Below, in pieces: positions 46,686 to 58,419 of a DNA stretch of 64,000 nucleotides. Position numbers and translations under genes: made by a program. The notes under the pieces are model-generated. The model saw nothing but the letters and a program-made list of their open reading frames with translations. It did no database searches and was not told the DNA's origin. Numbering within the stretch: position 1 is the stretch's first letter; the number at the start of each line of letters is the position of its first letter. The stretch comes from Sipunculus nudus (taxonomy: Eukaryota > Annelida > Sipuncula > Golfingiida > Sipunculidae): assembly GCA_026874595.1 (NCBI GenBank), contig CM049308.1, positions 47,687,327 to 47,751,326 on the forward strand, written 5' to 3'.

Positions 46686-49600
46686 ACTTGTTGATGAAAG
46701 CAACAAGGGTACTCAGTACAGTAGAGAAATTAACAAGGATACTTTGTAAAGGAGTAGAGAAATCAACAAGAATACTCAGTACAGGGGTAGAGAAATGAAC
46801 AAAGGTACTAAGTATAGGAGTAGAGAAATCAACAAGGGTACTCAGTATTGGAGTAGAGAAATCAACAAGGGTACTCAGTACAGGAGTAGAGAAATCAACA
46901 AGGGTACTCAGTATAGGAGTAGAGAAATCAATAAGGGTACTCAGTACAGGAGTAGAGAAATCAACAAGGGTACTCTGTATAGGAGTAGAGAAATCAACAA
47001 GGGTACTCAGTACAGGAGTAGAGAAATCAACAAGGGTACTCAGTACAGGAGTAGAGAAATCAACAAGGGTACTCAGTATAGGATTAGAGAAATCAACAAG
47101 GTTACTCAGTACAGGAGTAGAGATATCAACAAGGGTACTCAATATAGAAGTAGAGAAATCAACAAGGGTACTCAGTACAGGAGTAGAGAAATCAACAAGG
47201 GTACTCAGTCATGAGTGGAGAAATCAACAAGGGTACTCAGTATAGGAGTAGAGAAATCAACAAGGGTACTCTGTATAGGAGTAGAGACATCAACAAGGGT
47301 ACTCAGTACAGGAGTAGAGAAATCAACAAGGGTACTCATTATAAGATTAGAGAAGTCAACAAGAGTACTCAGTACAGGAGTAGAGATATCAATAAGGGTA
47401 CTCATTATAAGATTAGAGAAGTCAACAAAGGGTACTCAGTACAGGAGTAGAGAAATCAACAAGGGTACTCAGTATAGGAGTAGAGAAATCAACAAGAGTA
47501 CTCAGTACAGGAGTAGAGATATCAATAAGGGTACTCATTATAAGATTAGAGAAGTCAACAAATGTACTAAGTACAGGAGTAGAGAAATCAACAAGGGTAC
47601 TCAGCACAGGAGTAGAGAAATCAACAAAGGTACTCAGTACAGGAGTAGAAAAATCAACCGGGGTACTCAGTGTAGGAGTTGAGAAATCAACAAGGGTACT
47701 TAGTATAGGAGTAAAGAAATCAACAAGGGTACTCAGGTGTAGGATTGGAGAAATCAACAAGGGTATTCAGTAAAGAAGTAAAGAAATCAACGAGCTTACT
47801 CAGTATAGGACTAGAGAAATCAACAAGGGTACTCAGTATAGGAGTAGAAAATCAATAAGGTATTCAGTATAGGAGTGGAGAAATCAACAAGGGTACTCAG
47901 TAAAGGAGTGGAGAAATAAATAAGGGTACTCAGTACAGGAGTAGAGAATTCAAGAAGAGTACTCAGTGTAGGAGTAGAGAAATCAGCAAGGGTACTCAGT
48001 ACAGGATTAGAGCAATCAACAAGGGTACTCAGTGCAGGATTAGAGAAATCAACAAGGGTACTCAGTGTAGGAGTAGAGAAATCAGCAAGGGTACTCAGTA
48101 TAGGAGTGGAGAAATCAGCAAGGGTACTCAGTACAGGATTAGAGAAATCAACAAGGGTACTCAGTGCAGGAGTGGAGAAATCAACAAGGGTACTCAGTAT
48201 AGGAGTAGAGAAATCAACAAGGGTACCCAGTACAGGATTAGAGAAATCAACAAGGGTACTCAGTATAGGAGTAGAGAAATCAACAAGGGTACTCAGTCAT
48301 GAGTGGAGAAATCAACAAGGGTACTCAGTATAGGATTAGAGAAATCAACAAGGGTACTCTGTATAGGAGTAGAGAAATCAACAAGGGTACTCTGTATAGG
48401 AGTAGAGAAATCAACAAGGGTACTCAGTATAGGAGTAGAGAAATCAACAAGGGTACTCAGTACAGGAGTAGAGAATTCAAGAAGAGTACTCAGTGTAGGA
48501 GTAGAGAAATCAGCAAGGGTACTCAGTATAGGAGTGGAGAAATCAGCAAGGGTACTCAGTACAGGATTAGAGAAATCAACAAGGGTACTCAGTACAGGAG
48601 TAGAGATATCACCAAGGGTACTTAGTGTAGGAATAGATAAATCAGCAAGGGTACTCAGTATAGGATTAGAGAAATCAACAAGGGTACTCAGTACGGGAGT
48701 AGAGATATCAACAAGGGTACTCAGTACAGGAGTAGAGAAATCAACAAGGGTACTCAGTCATGAGTGGAGAAATCAACAAGGGTACTCAGTATAGGAGTAG
48801 AGAAATCAACAAGGGTACTCAGTCATGAGTGGAGAAATCAACAAGGGTACTCAGTATAGGATTAGAGAAATCAACAAGGGTACTCTGTATAGGAGTAGAG
48901 AAATCAACAAGGGTACTCTGTATAGGAGTAGAGAAATCAACAAGGGTACTCAGTATAGGAGTAGAGAAATCAACAAGGGTACTCAGTACAGGAGTTGAGA
49001 AATCAACAAAGGTACTCAGTATAGGAGTAGAGAAATCAACAAGGGTACCCAGTATAGGAGTAAAGAAACCAACAAGGGTACTCAGTACAGGAGTAGAGAT
49101 ATCACCAAGGGTACTCAATGTAGGAGTAGAGAAATCAACAAGGGTACTCTGTATAGGAGTAAAGAAACCAACAAGGGTACTCAGTATAGGAGTTGAGAGA
49201 TTAACAAGGGTACTCAGTATAGGAGTGGAGAAATCAACAAGGGTACTCAGTACAGGAGTGGAGAAATCAACAAGGGTACTCAGTACAGGAGTTGAGAAAT
49301 CAACAAAGGTACTCAGTATAGGAGTAGAGAAATCAACAAGGGTACCCAGTATAGGAGTAAAGAAACCAACAAGGGTACTCAGTACAGGAGTAGAGATATC
49401 ACCAAGGGTACTCAATGTAGGAGTAGAGAAATCAACAAGGGTACTCTGTATAGGAGTAAAGAAACCAACAAGGGTACTCAGTATAGGAGTTGAGAGATTA
49501 ACAAGGGTACTCAGTATAGGAGTGGAGAAATCAACAAGGGTACTCAGTACAGGAGTTGAGAAATCAACAAAGGTACTCAGTATAGGAGTAGAGAAATCAA

Positions 49601-52195
49601 CAAGGGTACCCAGTATAGGAGTAAAGAAACCAACAAGGGTACTCAGTACAGGAGTAGAGATATCACCAAGGGTACTCAATGTAGGAGTAGAGAAATCAAC
49701 AAGGGTACTCTGTATAGGAGTAAAGAAACCAACAAGGGTACTCAGTATAGGAGTTGAGAGATTAACAAGGGTACTCAGTATAGGAGTGGAGAAATCAACA
49801 AGGGTACTCAGTACAGGAGTTGAGAAATCAACAAAGGTACTCAGTATAGGGTAGAGAAATCAACAAGGGTACCCAGTATAGGAGTAAAGAAACCAACAAG
49901 GGTACTCAGTACAGGAGTAGAGAAATCACCAAGGGTACTCAATGTAGGAGTAGAGAAATCAACAAGGGTACTCAGTATAGGAGTAGAGAAATCAACAAGG
50001 GACTCAGTATAGGAGTAGAGAAATCAACAAGGGTACTCAGTATAGGAGTTGAGAAATCAACAAAGGTACTCAGTATAGGAGTAGAGAAATCAACAAGGGT
50101 ACCCAGTATAGGAGTAAAGAAACCAACAAGGGTACTCAGTACAGGAGTAGAGATATCACCAAGGGTACTCAATGTAGGAGTAGAGAAATCAACAAGGGTA
50201 CTCTGTATAGGAGTAAAGAAACCAACAAGGGTACTCAGTATAGGAGTTGAGAGATTAACAAGGGTACTCAGTATAGGAGTGGAGAAATCAACAAGGGTAC
50301 TCAGTACAGGAGTTGAGAAATCAACAAAGGTACTCAGTATAGGAGTAGAGAAATCAACAATGGTACTCAGTACAGGAGTAGAGATATCACCAAGGGTACT
50401 CAATGTAGGAGTAAAGAAATCAACAAGGGTACTCAGTATAGGAGTAGAGAAATCAACAAGGGTACCCAGTATAGGAGTAAAGAAACCAACAATGGTACTC
50501 AGTATAGGAGTTGAGAGATTAACAAGGGTACTCAGTATAGGAGTGGAGAAATCAACAAGGGTACTCAGTACAGGAGTTGAGAAATCAACAAAGGTACTCA
50601 GTATAGGAGTAGAGAAATCAACAAGGGTACCCAGTATAGGAGTAAAGAAACCAACAAGGATACTCAGTACAGGAGTAGAGATATCACCAAGGGTACTCAA
50701 TGTAGAAGTAGAGAAATCAACAAGGGTACTCAGTATAGGAGTAGAGAAATCAACAAGGGTACTCAGTATAGGAGTAGAGAAATCAACAAGGGTACTCAGT
50801 ATAGGAGTTGAGAAATCAACAAAGGTACTCAGTATAGGAGTAGAGAAATCAACAGGGTACCCAGTATAGGAGTAAAGAAACCAACAAGGGTACTCAGTAT
50901 AGGAGTTGAGAGATTAACAAGGGTACTCAGTACAGGAGTAGAAAAATCAACAAGGGTACTCAGTATAGGAGTAGAGAAATCAACAAGGGTACTCAGTATA
51001 GGAGTAGAGAAATCAACAAGGGTACCCAGTATAGGAGTAAAGAAACCAACAAGGGTACTCAGTACAGGAGTAGAGATATCACCAAGGGTACTCAATGTAG
51101 GAGTAGAGAAATCAACAAGGGTACTCAGTATAGGAGTAATAAATCAACAAGGGTACCCAGTATAGGAGTAAAGAAACCAACAAGGGTACTCAGTACAGGA
51201 GTAGAGATATCACCAAGGGTACTCAGTGTAGGAGTAGAGAAATCAACAAGGGTACTCAGGGTAGGAGTAGAGAAATCAACAAGGGTACTTAGTATAGGAC
51301 TAGAGAAATTAACGAGCTTACTCAGTATAGGACTAGAGAGATCAACAAGGGTACTCAGTATAGCAGTAGAAAATCAACAAGGGTATTCAGTATGGTAGTA
51401 GAGAAATCAACAGGGGTACTCAGTATAGGAGTAGAGAAATCAATGGGGGTACTCAGTACAGGAGTAGAGAAATCAACAAGGGTACTCAGTATAGGAGCAG
51501 AGAAATCAACAAGGGTATTCAGTATAGGAGTAGAAAATCAATAAGGGTATTCAGTATAGGAGTAAAGAAATCAACAAGGGTACTCAGTATAGGAGTAGAG
51601 AAATCAACAAGGGTACCCAGTATAGGAGTAAAGAAACCAACAATGGTACTCAGTACAGGAGTAGAGATATCACCAAGGGTACTCAATGTAGGAGTAGAGA
51701 AATCAACAAGGGTACTCAGTATAGGAGTAGAGAAATCAACAAGGGTACCCAGTATAGGAGTAAAGAAACCAACAAGGGTACTCAGTACAGGAGTAGAGAT
51801 ATCACCAAGGGTACTCAGTGTAGGAGTAGAGAAATCAACAAGGGTACTCAGGGTAGGAGTAGAGAAATCAACAAGGGTACTTAGTATAGGACTAGAGAAA
51901 TCAACGAGCTTACTCAGTATAGGACTAGAGAGATCAACAAGGGTACTCAGTATAGCAGTAGAAAATCAACAAGGGTATTCAGTATGGTAGTAGAGAAATC
52001 AACAGGGGTACTCAGTATAGGAGTAGAGAAATCAATGGGGGTACTCAGTACAGGAGTAGAGAAATCAACAAGGGTACTCAGTATAGGAGCAGAGAAATCA
52101 ACAAGGGTATTCAGTATAGGAGTAGAAAATCAATAAGGGTATTCAGTATAGGAGTAAAGAAATCAACAAGGGTACTGATACTGAGTACTGGAGTA
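46686..52195 (+). repeat. 5.5-kb minisatellite of 33-bp units, about 165 copies
   Basis: The unit has blocks GGGTACTCAGTATAGGAGTA and GAGAAATCAACAA. Because 33 is a multiple of 3, long false ORFs appear on both strands. Variants are ordered in blocks: CACCAAGG variants at 49101, 49398 and 49662 are 297 and 264 bp apart (9 and 8 units), and a ~592-bp block near 51248 recurs near 51840. It stops 117 nt before exon 6. Confidence 0.97.
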
Positions 52196-52311
52196 GAGAA
52201 TTGATAAGCACTCACGCTGAAGACACTGGGATGAGCAGGATCACCCATTTACTGTTTTTCTTAAGAACTTGTTACATTGTCACAAGCAGCAGATTAATCA
52301 TTTGTGTACAG

Positions 52312-52403
52312 GTACTTGCGTTTGGTAGAGAAGCAGTCCCCCTCCTGCTGAGAATGTCTGACTACATGAAACCAGGGACAGTGGTTATCTTCTACACGAA
52401 CAA
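52312..52403 (+). CDS. Exon 6 in view: unit B counterpart of exon 1
   Basis: 92 nt, phase 0 in and phase 2 out, acceptor TTGTGTACAG, donor AACAA|GTTAGT. It encodes VLAFGREAVPLLLRMSDYM followed by KPGTVVIFYTN. It aligns without gaps to exon 1 (V.L......A...L...D...PG.....Y) and has the same length and phases. At the motif IV position exon 1 has LDVCDP while this exon has LAFGRE, so the Asp and Pro are lost. The overall pattern also resembles the matching part of human TRMT6. Joined to exon 7 it gives AA|T (Asn). Confidence 0.82.
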
Positions 52404-52538
52404 GTTAGTTCAGGAATTTTTTTAAATTTCAAAGTACCGTCTCCCCTGCATATAATTTGAATTTTGTCATCATTAAATCTAATAACTTGGTGCATTTTAT
52501 ACATAGAGGCTTGTTTCTGCATGCAAACCCATATCCCA

Positions 52539-53436
52539 ACTGTATGAGCTCAACATGTATAATCACTATATAGCAATGTATGAGTTCAACATGTATAACC
52601 AGTAAAGCAGTGCATGAGTTTAACATGTATTACCAGTATAGCAGTGTTTGAGTTTAACATTTATAACCAGCATACTAGTGTAACATTTAAAACCAGTATA
52701 CCAGTGTATGGGTTTAACACTTAAACCAGTATACCAGTGTGTTAGTTTATCATTTATAACCAGTATACCAGTGTATGAGTTAAACACTTAAAACCAGTAT
52801 ACCAGTGTATGAGTTTAACATTCTTAACCAGTATACCAGTGTATGAGTTTAACATTCTTAACCAGTATAGAGTTTAACATTGATGACCAGTATACCAGTG
52901 TACAAGTTATACACTTAAAACCAGTATACCAGTGTATGAGTTTAACATTTATAACCAGTGTATGAATTTAACATTTATGACCAGTATACCAGAGTATTAG
53001 CTTAACACTTAAAACCAGTATACCAGTGTACAAGTTTAACACCTAAAACCAGTATACCAGTGTATGAGTTTTACATTTATAACCAGTATACCAATGTATG
53101 AGTTTAACATTTAAAACCGAATTAACCAGTGTATGAGTTTAACATTTATAACCAGTATACCAGTGTATGAGTTTTACACTTTAAACCAGTATACCAGTGT
53201 ATGAGTTTAACATTCATAACCAGTATATCAGTGTATGAGTTTAACATTTATAACCAGTATACCAGTGTATGAGTTTAACATTTATAACCAGTGTATGAGT
53301 TTAACATTCATAACCAGTATACCAGTATATGAGTTTATCATTTATAACCAGTATACCAGTGTTATATGAGTTTAACATTTAAAACCAGTGTACCAGTGTA
53401 TGAGTTGAACATTTAAAACCAGTGTACCAGTGTATG
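52539..53436 (+). repeat. ~34-bp minisatellite before exon 7
   Basis: Units contain ATGAGTTTAACATTTATAAC and CAGTATACCAGTGT, and spacing varies because of small deletions. The array ends 22 nt before the exon-7 boundary. Each unit carries CAG|TGTATGAG, which loosely resembles the true junction CAG|TGTTTCAG. Confidence 0.92.
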
Positions 53437-53458
53437 CATTACATACTTTTCGTTTCAG

Positions 53459-53574
53459 TGTTTCAGATGTACAGCTTCTGGTCCAGCAGCTGAGCGAGGA
53501 AGGCGGGTCTCTTCATCCTGTCTCTTTGTTTAAGGACAAGGAAAAACAGTGGCTGATCCAGACAACCAAAACAG
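53459..53574 (+). CDS. Exon 7 in view: unit B counterpart of exon 2
   Basis: 116 nt (1 + 38 codons + 1), acceptor TTCGTTTCAG, donor ACAG|GTCAGT, phase 2 in and phase 1 out, the same phases as exon 2. It encodes VSDVQLLVQQLSEEGGSLHP, then VSLFKDKEKQWLIQTTKT. In TRM61/TRM6 proteins the strand after GG..Y is followed by a helix (xxDVxxLxxxL) and a strand ending W.v, as seen here. Human TRMT6 has a comparable LRERGG stretch. The phase joins cleanly to exon 8 (Gly from G|GA). Confidence 0.82.
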
Positions 53575-54839
53575 GTCAGTGAGAGTTGCTGACAGGCTCA
53601 GTGTAAGTAAATTTTGAAAAAGATATACTGCATTAAGTATTAGCACATATACTACTTTAGTTCATTTTGCATTTTTTTTGCCTAGCTGACTATAAAGTTA
53701 TTTGAGCCATAGTGATGGGCCATCCATTTGGCCATCCGTTAACAGGGCACATTTTGAAAATGTTGGAACTACTCATCCAAAATCAAGCATACAGTTAGAT
53801 TCCCCTAGTGCTCTTACCAAACCTAAAACTGGGTCACTGTAACTTCATTCCTTTGAGAAATTAAGTAAAAGCCTTGATTTTCCATTGAAATCCTATTCTT
53901 ACACTTCAAGACTGCCTAATATAAAAACATCTGGCAATTTTTTGTTCATATTTGGCATAACTATTCTTCTATATGTTCCTATATACAGCCAATAAATTAG
54001 TTCTATAATGCTTAATTAGTAGAAGTTATTGGACTGAACATGATGTATGTTGTCAAAATAACAGGAAAGAAATTTACCCACTTTACATGGTAACTGTAGA
54101 GCTAGAGAGCCTTTTTCAAGCATGTAACTTTATTTAATTATTGCCAAACTTGTTTTTCCTGTATGCTCTGATCATTTAATTTTCCAGCCCCTTCCCCATC
54201 CGTCCTCCCAACCCCACTCCAAATCACAGGTTCAATAAACTAGATAAAATATATTTTCATATTTTTATATTTTGCATAACTATTCTTCCATATATTTCCT
54301 ATGTACATGCCAGAAATTATGTCAGTATCACGTAATTTATAGAAGTCATGGGCATCAACATAATAAACCTTGTGAAAAAACCAGGAATGATATCACTAAC
54401 TTATAATTAACATGATAACTGTTGAAGCTAGAGAACCTTTCTCAAACATAGAACTGTATTTAATTAAGATTTAATTGTATTCCAACAATTAGATCAGTAT
54501 TTTGCAATTTTATTAAGTTATTAGCATGTAAATGTAAAATCATTACCTGATTTTTTTTGCCCAACTTTAGCCAGGGCACTTTTTTCATGAAAGCACTATT
54601 GATGTAATTTTCATATGATGGACAGATAAGGTTTTCAGCTTTTATAATCTGAAATGTAAATGCAGTTGATAAAAAACTGCAGCTTCTATATCAGTTTTAG
54701 AAGACCATGTCATACAGATAACTGTCACATCAGGTGAGGTTACTGACTAGGTGTTGTAGCCATACACCCTGCTGCCCCCCCCCCCCCCCCCCCCCGGGGG
54801 TTGACAGGTTCAATAAACAAGATGTATATTATGCACTTG

Positions 54840-54909
54840 CTTAGTGTTGTACTATTTCTGTATTCAGCAGTTTCAGGAATGAAAAATACAGAAATAGTAC
54901 AACACTAAG
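54840..54909. other. Perfect 25-bp hairpin with 20-nt loop
   Basis: Arm 54840-54864 (starting CTTAGTGTTGTAC) is fully complementary to 54885-54909 (ending GTACAACACTAAG). The loop is 54865-54884. It could fold as a precursor-miRNA-sized RNA, or be a recent snap-back duplication. No expression evidence is available. Confidence 0.9.
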
Positions 54910-55609
54910 TCAGTACATGTGGACTCTTAAGGAAAAAAACATACCCCATTTGGTCAAATGAAAATCATGGCTAAATGCAGAGCTTATTCCAACATGTCCA
55001 AAAAATGTAATTTATGCAGCACCTAGAAATACTATATTTGCTGACCTGATCTTAGTACACTAAACAATAGGAACTTGCTGACATTGTCATGCAAACATAC
55101 AACTAAATACCTTTTTGTAACCATAGATAATTTTAAGCCGACAATAATAAAGTTAAATATGCAGTCTCAAGAACCCAGCCAACGTATTCAGGAACAACCA
55201 TCTGTACTACTAATCAACTGATCCCCTAACTGAACCAACCGGTCTTGATTAACTTTAAGCAAACCAATAGATCCTTGAGCGCTTCATAATAGTCCTAATA
55301 CAGTACAATAAGACAGTCACCCAGTAACCCCTATTAACCAGCATAATAAAAACTCTTAAATACATGCCTCACCGAACCTAGTAGCCCCAGATTAATCCTA
55401 CCTATTATGACAAACTTCACCCAGATATCTGATCACTCCAGTTTGTACCTGAAGAGTGAGCCGGCTTGACTGCTGCTCTCACGAAACAGATATGTTGTAC
55501 AAACAGATGAAGTCAAACTAACTGTACATTAATCAATTAATTATAAATGCTCCGATATGGTAGAGCACTATCACCACGATGTATTGAATTCATGTTATGT
55601 GAACAATAC

Positions 55610-55613
<4 letters not shown>

Positions 55614-55661
<48 letters not shown>
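55614..55661. repeat. (TA)n microsatellite
   Basis: About 24 TA units near the HLE-A 3' end. Confidence 0.95.
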
Positions 55662-55666
<5 letters not shown>

Positions 55667-56104
55667 AGAAATAAGTATATTTTGCAATTGCTAAAATTTT
55701 CCAAAATTCAGGTGAGCGATGTGACCCATGGGTCCCTTGTTCAATAAAGTTTTAAGCTCAGCTGAGCTGTGTTTAATCTTGCTTTCCTCCTTCCTTGGAT
55801 GTGAGAGGGCCATTAACTAGGGCCATTTGTGAACAAGGGGCGGTTCCATGGAAGTCATCTCCCAAATAACAGTTCTGCTGGTGGAGAAATCTGTAGTACA
55901 AGCGGTGTAAATGACAGTGTTGATAATACTGTGTAGGTGTAATACAGTGATTTAAAAAAAAATTGTTTTCATGGTCTACCAGTTAGAGAACATTCTTATC
56001 TTTTAGAATATACATGAAATGAATTGTCCCATGGTGCAGATGCTTGGTGACCCATTAGTGTGTTGGCATCTTTCAAACATTGTTTAAGGCTTTAAACTCC
56101 AATA

Positions 56105-56170
56105 ACGCCCGCCAGGGCGCGCGGTTTGTCACGGGCCTGTAGTTCAAAGGCGCCCGCCCGGGCGCGCTAG
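56105..56170. repeat. Pair of GC-rich palindromes
   Basis: CGCCCGCCAGGGCGCGCGG and GCGCCCGCCCGGGCGCGC lie about 40 nt apart in otherwise AT-rich DNA. Confidence 0.8.
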
Positions 56171-57500
56171 AGCCCATTTTACATACCTGTAATTGGGGCA
56201 AGTTTTGGGGGTGAAATGTCTATTGTCATCCATCATATTTGTACTTAAATGAAAGAGAAAAACGTCAAGTGTTGTTCTAACTTGTGACCAAGATCCAAAC
56301 TGGCACGAACGCAGACTTGTTGGAATAATATAAAAATGATTGCCTTTCACTCACGTGGCCTTGTTACGTGGGCCCTGGTAATTTGTCGGCTACGAGAGTA
56401 AAATCAGACACCTACGCTAAATTCATGAGAAATCGGTAAATTACCAAATGTTGGCAATCAATCCTGGTGACAAAATCAAGTGCAGTGTGTTTACAGATTT
56501 AACTTCCGTTAAACATTTCCAAGATCATATATTATCCCCTTTTTTATTGGTTTAACTTGTGACCAATGATCGCCGTCCGACTGACTGGATCATAACTTAT
56601 TAGAAGTTTTTGGAACATTCCAGGTGCTTCTTAAGAATTATTGAATTGTTGCTGCATATTGTTTTATAATTAACTGGAACTCTGCCTCTCCGTGAAATCA
56701 CCACCTTGCAGCCTGGGGAGACCGCATGCTTTCCTGCTGAAGCTGAAGTTTTATCAGCAGTGCATGACTTCTGCATTCTGACTATATGAGGGCTTAAATG
56801 TACAAAGTTGCATACGGAGGTTACCATATTAGCTATATGATTTGAAGTTAGGTCTCGTGTATACATCTAGTTAACCAAGGAATTGTGCATCTCAAAATTA
56901 TTAAATAAATTTCCTACTTTTCTTCAAGTGAAGTTGAATTGAATATATGTAATTATATATTATATTTCCATTTTATATTAATTTCATATGACGTAATTAT
57001 GCTTCATTTAAATGTCACTGAAATAAAGTGCAAATTGAAGACCTGGATAAGTAAGTGCATGAAGATATGTGAGCCTGCGTGCAATTTTCCTCTATATAAG
57101 ATACCAGAATGTACTCCTATGAAATCATAGTAACTAGGCATGATTTTGATAAGCATTGTTGGACTTACGTAGGCCTATATATTTGAATAACATAACATAC
57201 ATTAAAATGTACTGTGAAAACATGTTTCTTTGGTGTTACTTCACAGTTTAGTATCGTTTTCTCACGTTTATAAACTTTGGTATTATGTGCATTATCCCCA
57301 ATAGCACATTTTAAAAACACCTTTCCAACAATAAAAAATATTAATTTTTCGTTATTTTATATTCTTGTTAATAACGATTTGTTTACATTAATGTGCATAG
57401 GCCTATTTATTATATATGTAATAAATTACTGTTCCACTAGTACTACCAGTGTTCTCATTGTTTCTGATCCCTGCGGGAAAGAATCGATTCTAATGCATAC

Positions 57501-57582
57501 ATATTGCATGACGTGAGAGGATGTTTCCAGGTAACTCTTGCATGACGTGAGAGGATGTTTCCAGGTAACTCCCCCCCCCCCC
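57501..57582 (+). repeat. 33-bp tandem duplication and C run
   Basis: GCATGACGTGAGAGGATG...CAGGTAACTC occurs twice back to back. The second copy runs into a C run and CACCACCACC. Confidence 0.9.
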
Positions 57583-58419
57583 CCACCACCACCCCCACAA
57601 AAAAAAAAGAATAATCCGACCGCCAGTCGGCACAGCATCTCATGATGCTTCTTATAATAAACACGCCAGACTCAGTCACGTGAACCATGTCCATTTAAAA
57701 GACTTTACAAAATAAACACGCCAGACCCAGTCACGTGAACCTTGCTGATGTAAAAGTAGATATGATTGGGTGAGAAAAGTTTGCAGCGTCAGTGCGTCAC
57801 CGCTGGCTGAGGGATGACGTGGTAAAATTGGACCGTTCAGGAAAAAAACCCGAACAGACGTGTCGTCTTGCATCTTAATTGTCCAGTAAATGTTTTATTT
57901 ATTTTTATTTTTCCGTTATATTGACTAGATAGGATAATTCTGTGACTAAAGTCTGCAAAACCGCCTCGTTAATGTACCTTGTGTGCTACATATTGCTAAA
58001 TTCACTCATTATCGCTCAATCACCGTCAGCCCGGAGGGGCGGGTACTTCAAAAGAAATTGCATGGATACCCTCAATTAAGAAAATAAGAGTTTTCACAAG
58101 TGTAAGACATATTTGTTTTGATTTTTTATTTCAAATTTTAGTCCATTCGCACTGTTTCGAATGGGAAAGATTTGGATATATCAACGTTTATTTAGGCTAA
58201 TCGTTGATCGAACCAAGTGCACACCTGTTTACCTGACGCACCTGGATTTTTACCGGTGCAGATAAACGCGACAGACCAACTAAACAGCAATTTTATTATT
58301 GCATGAAATGTTAACAAACAGGGTAGACACATTTTTCCAGATTTTATTTTAAAATCAGTTAGCGATTTGTTTTTGCCTGCACATGTAAAAATATATTAAT
58401 TTGACATAAAAAGGTATAT

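Larger units (their letters stand above)
53681..55739 (+). mobile_element. HLE-A copy, degenerate, near full length
   Basis: The 5' end CCTAGCTGACTATAAAG with TTATTTGAGCC is a decayed family hairpin, followed by CCGTTAACAGGGCACA. The 3' end reads AATTCAGGTGAGCG, the palindrome GACCCATGGGTC and CCTTG|TT. It contains a C run (54775-54796), a perfect hairpin (54840-54909) and a (TA)n run. Confidence 0.7.
55740..58418. other. Intron 7 sequence, no gene recognised
   Basis: Contains GC-rich palindromes at 56105-56170, a 33-bp direct duplication at 57501-57567 followed by a C run, and a ~64-bp duplication at 57655-57745 with CACGTG. No phase-compatible exon was seen. Confidence 0.6.

Noticed and set aside
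46672-51990. Long ORFs on both strands (up to 341 codons) with repeated VEKSTRVLSIG- or STLVDFSTPVL-type motifs
   Set aside because: They arise from a 33-bp unit free of stops in several frames. They occur on both strands at once and lack any start, splice or composition support.
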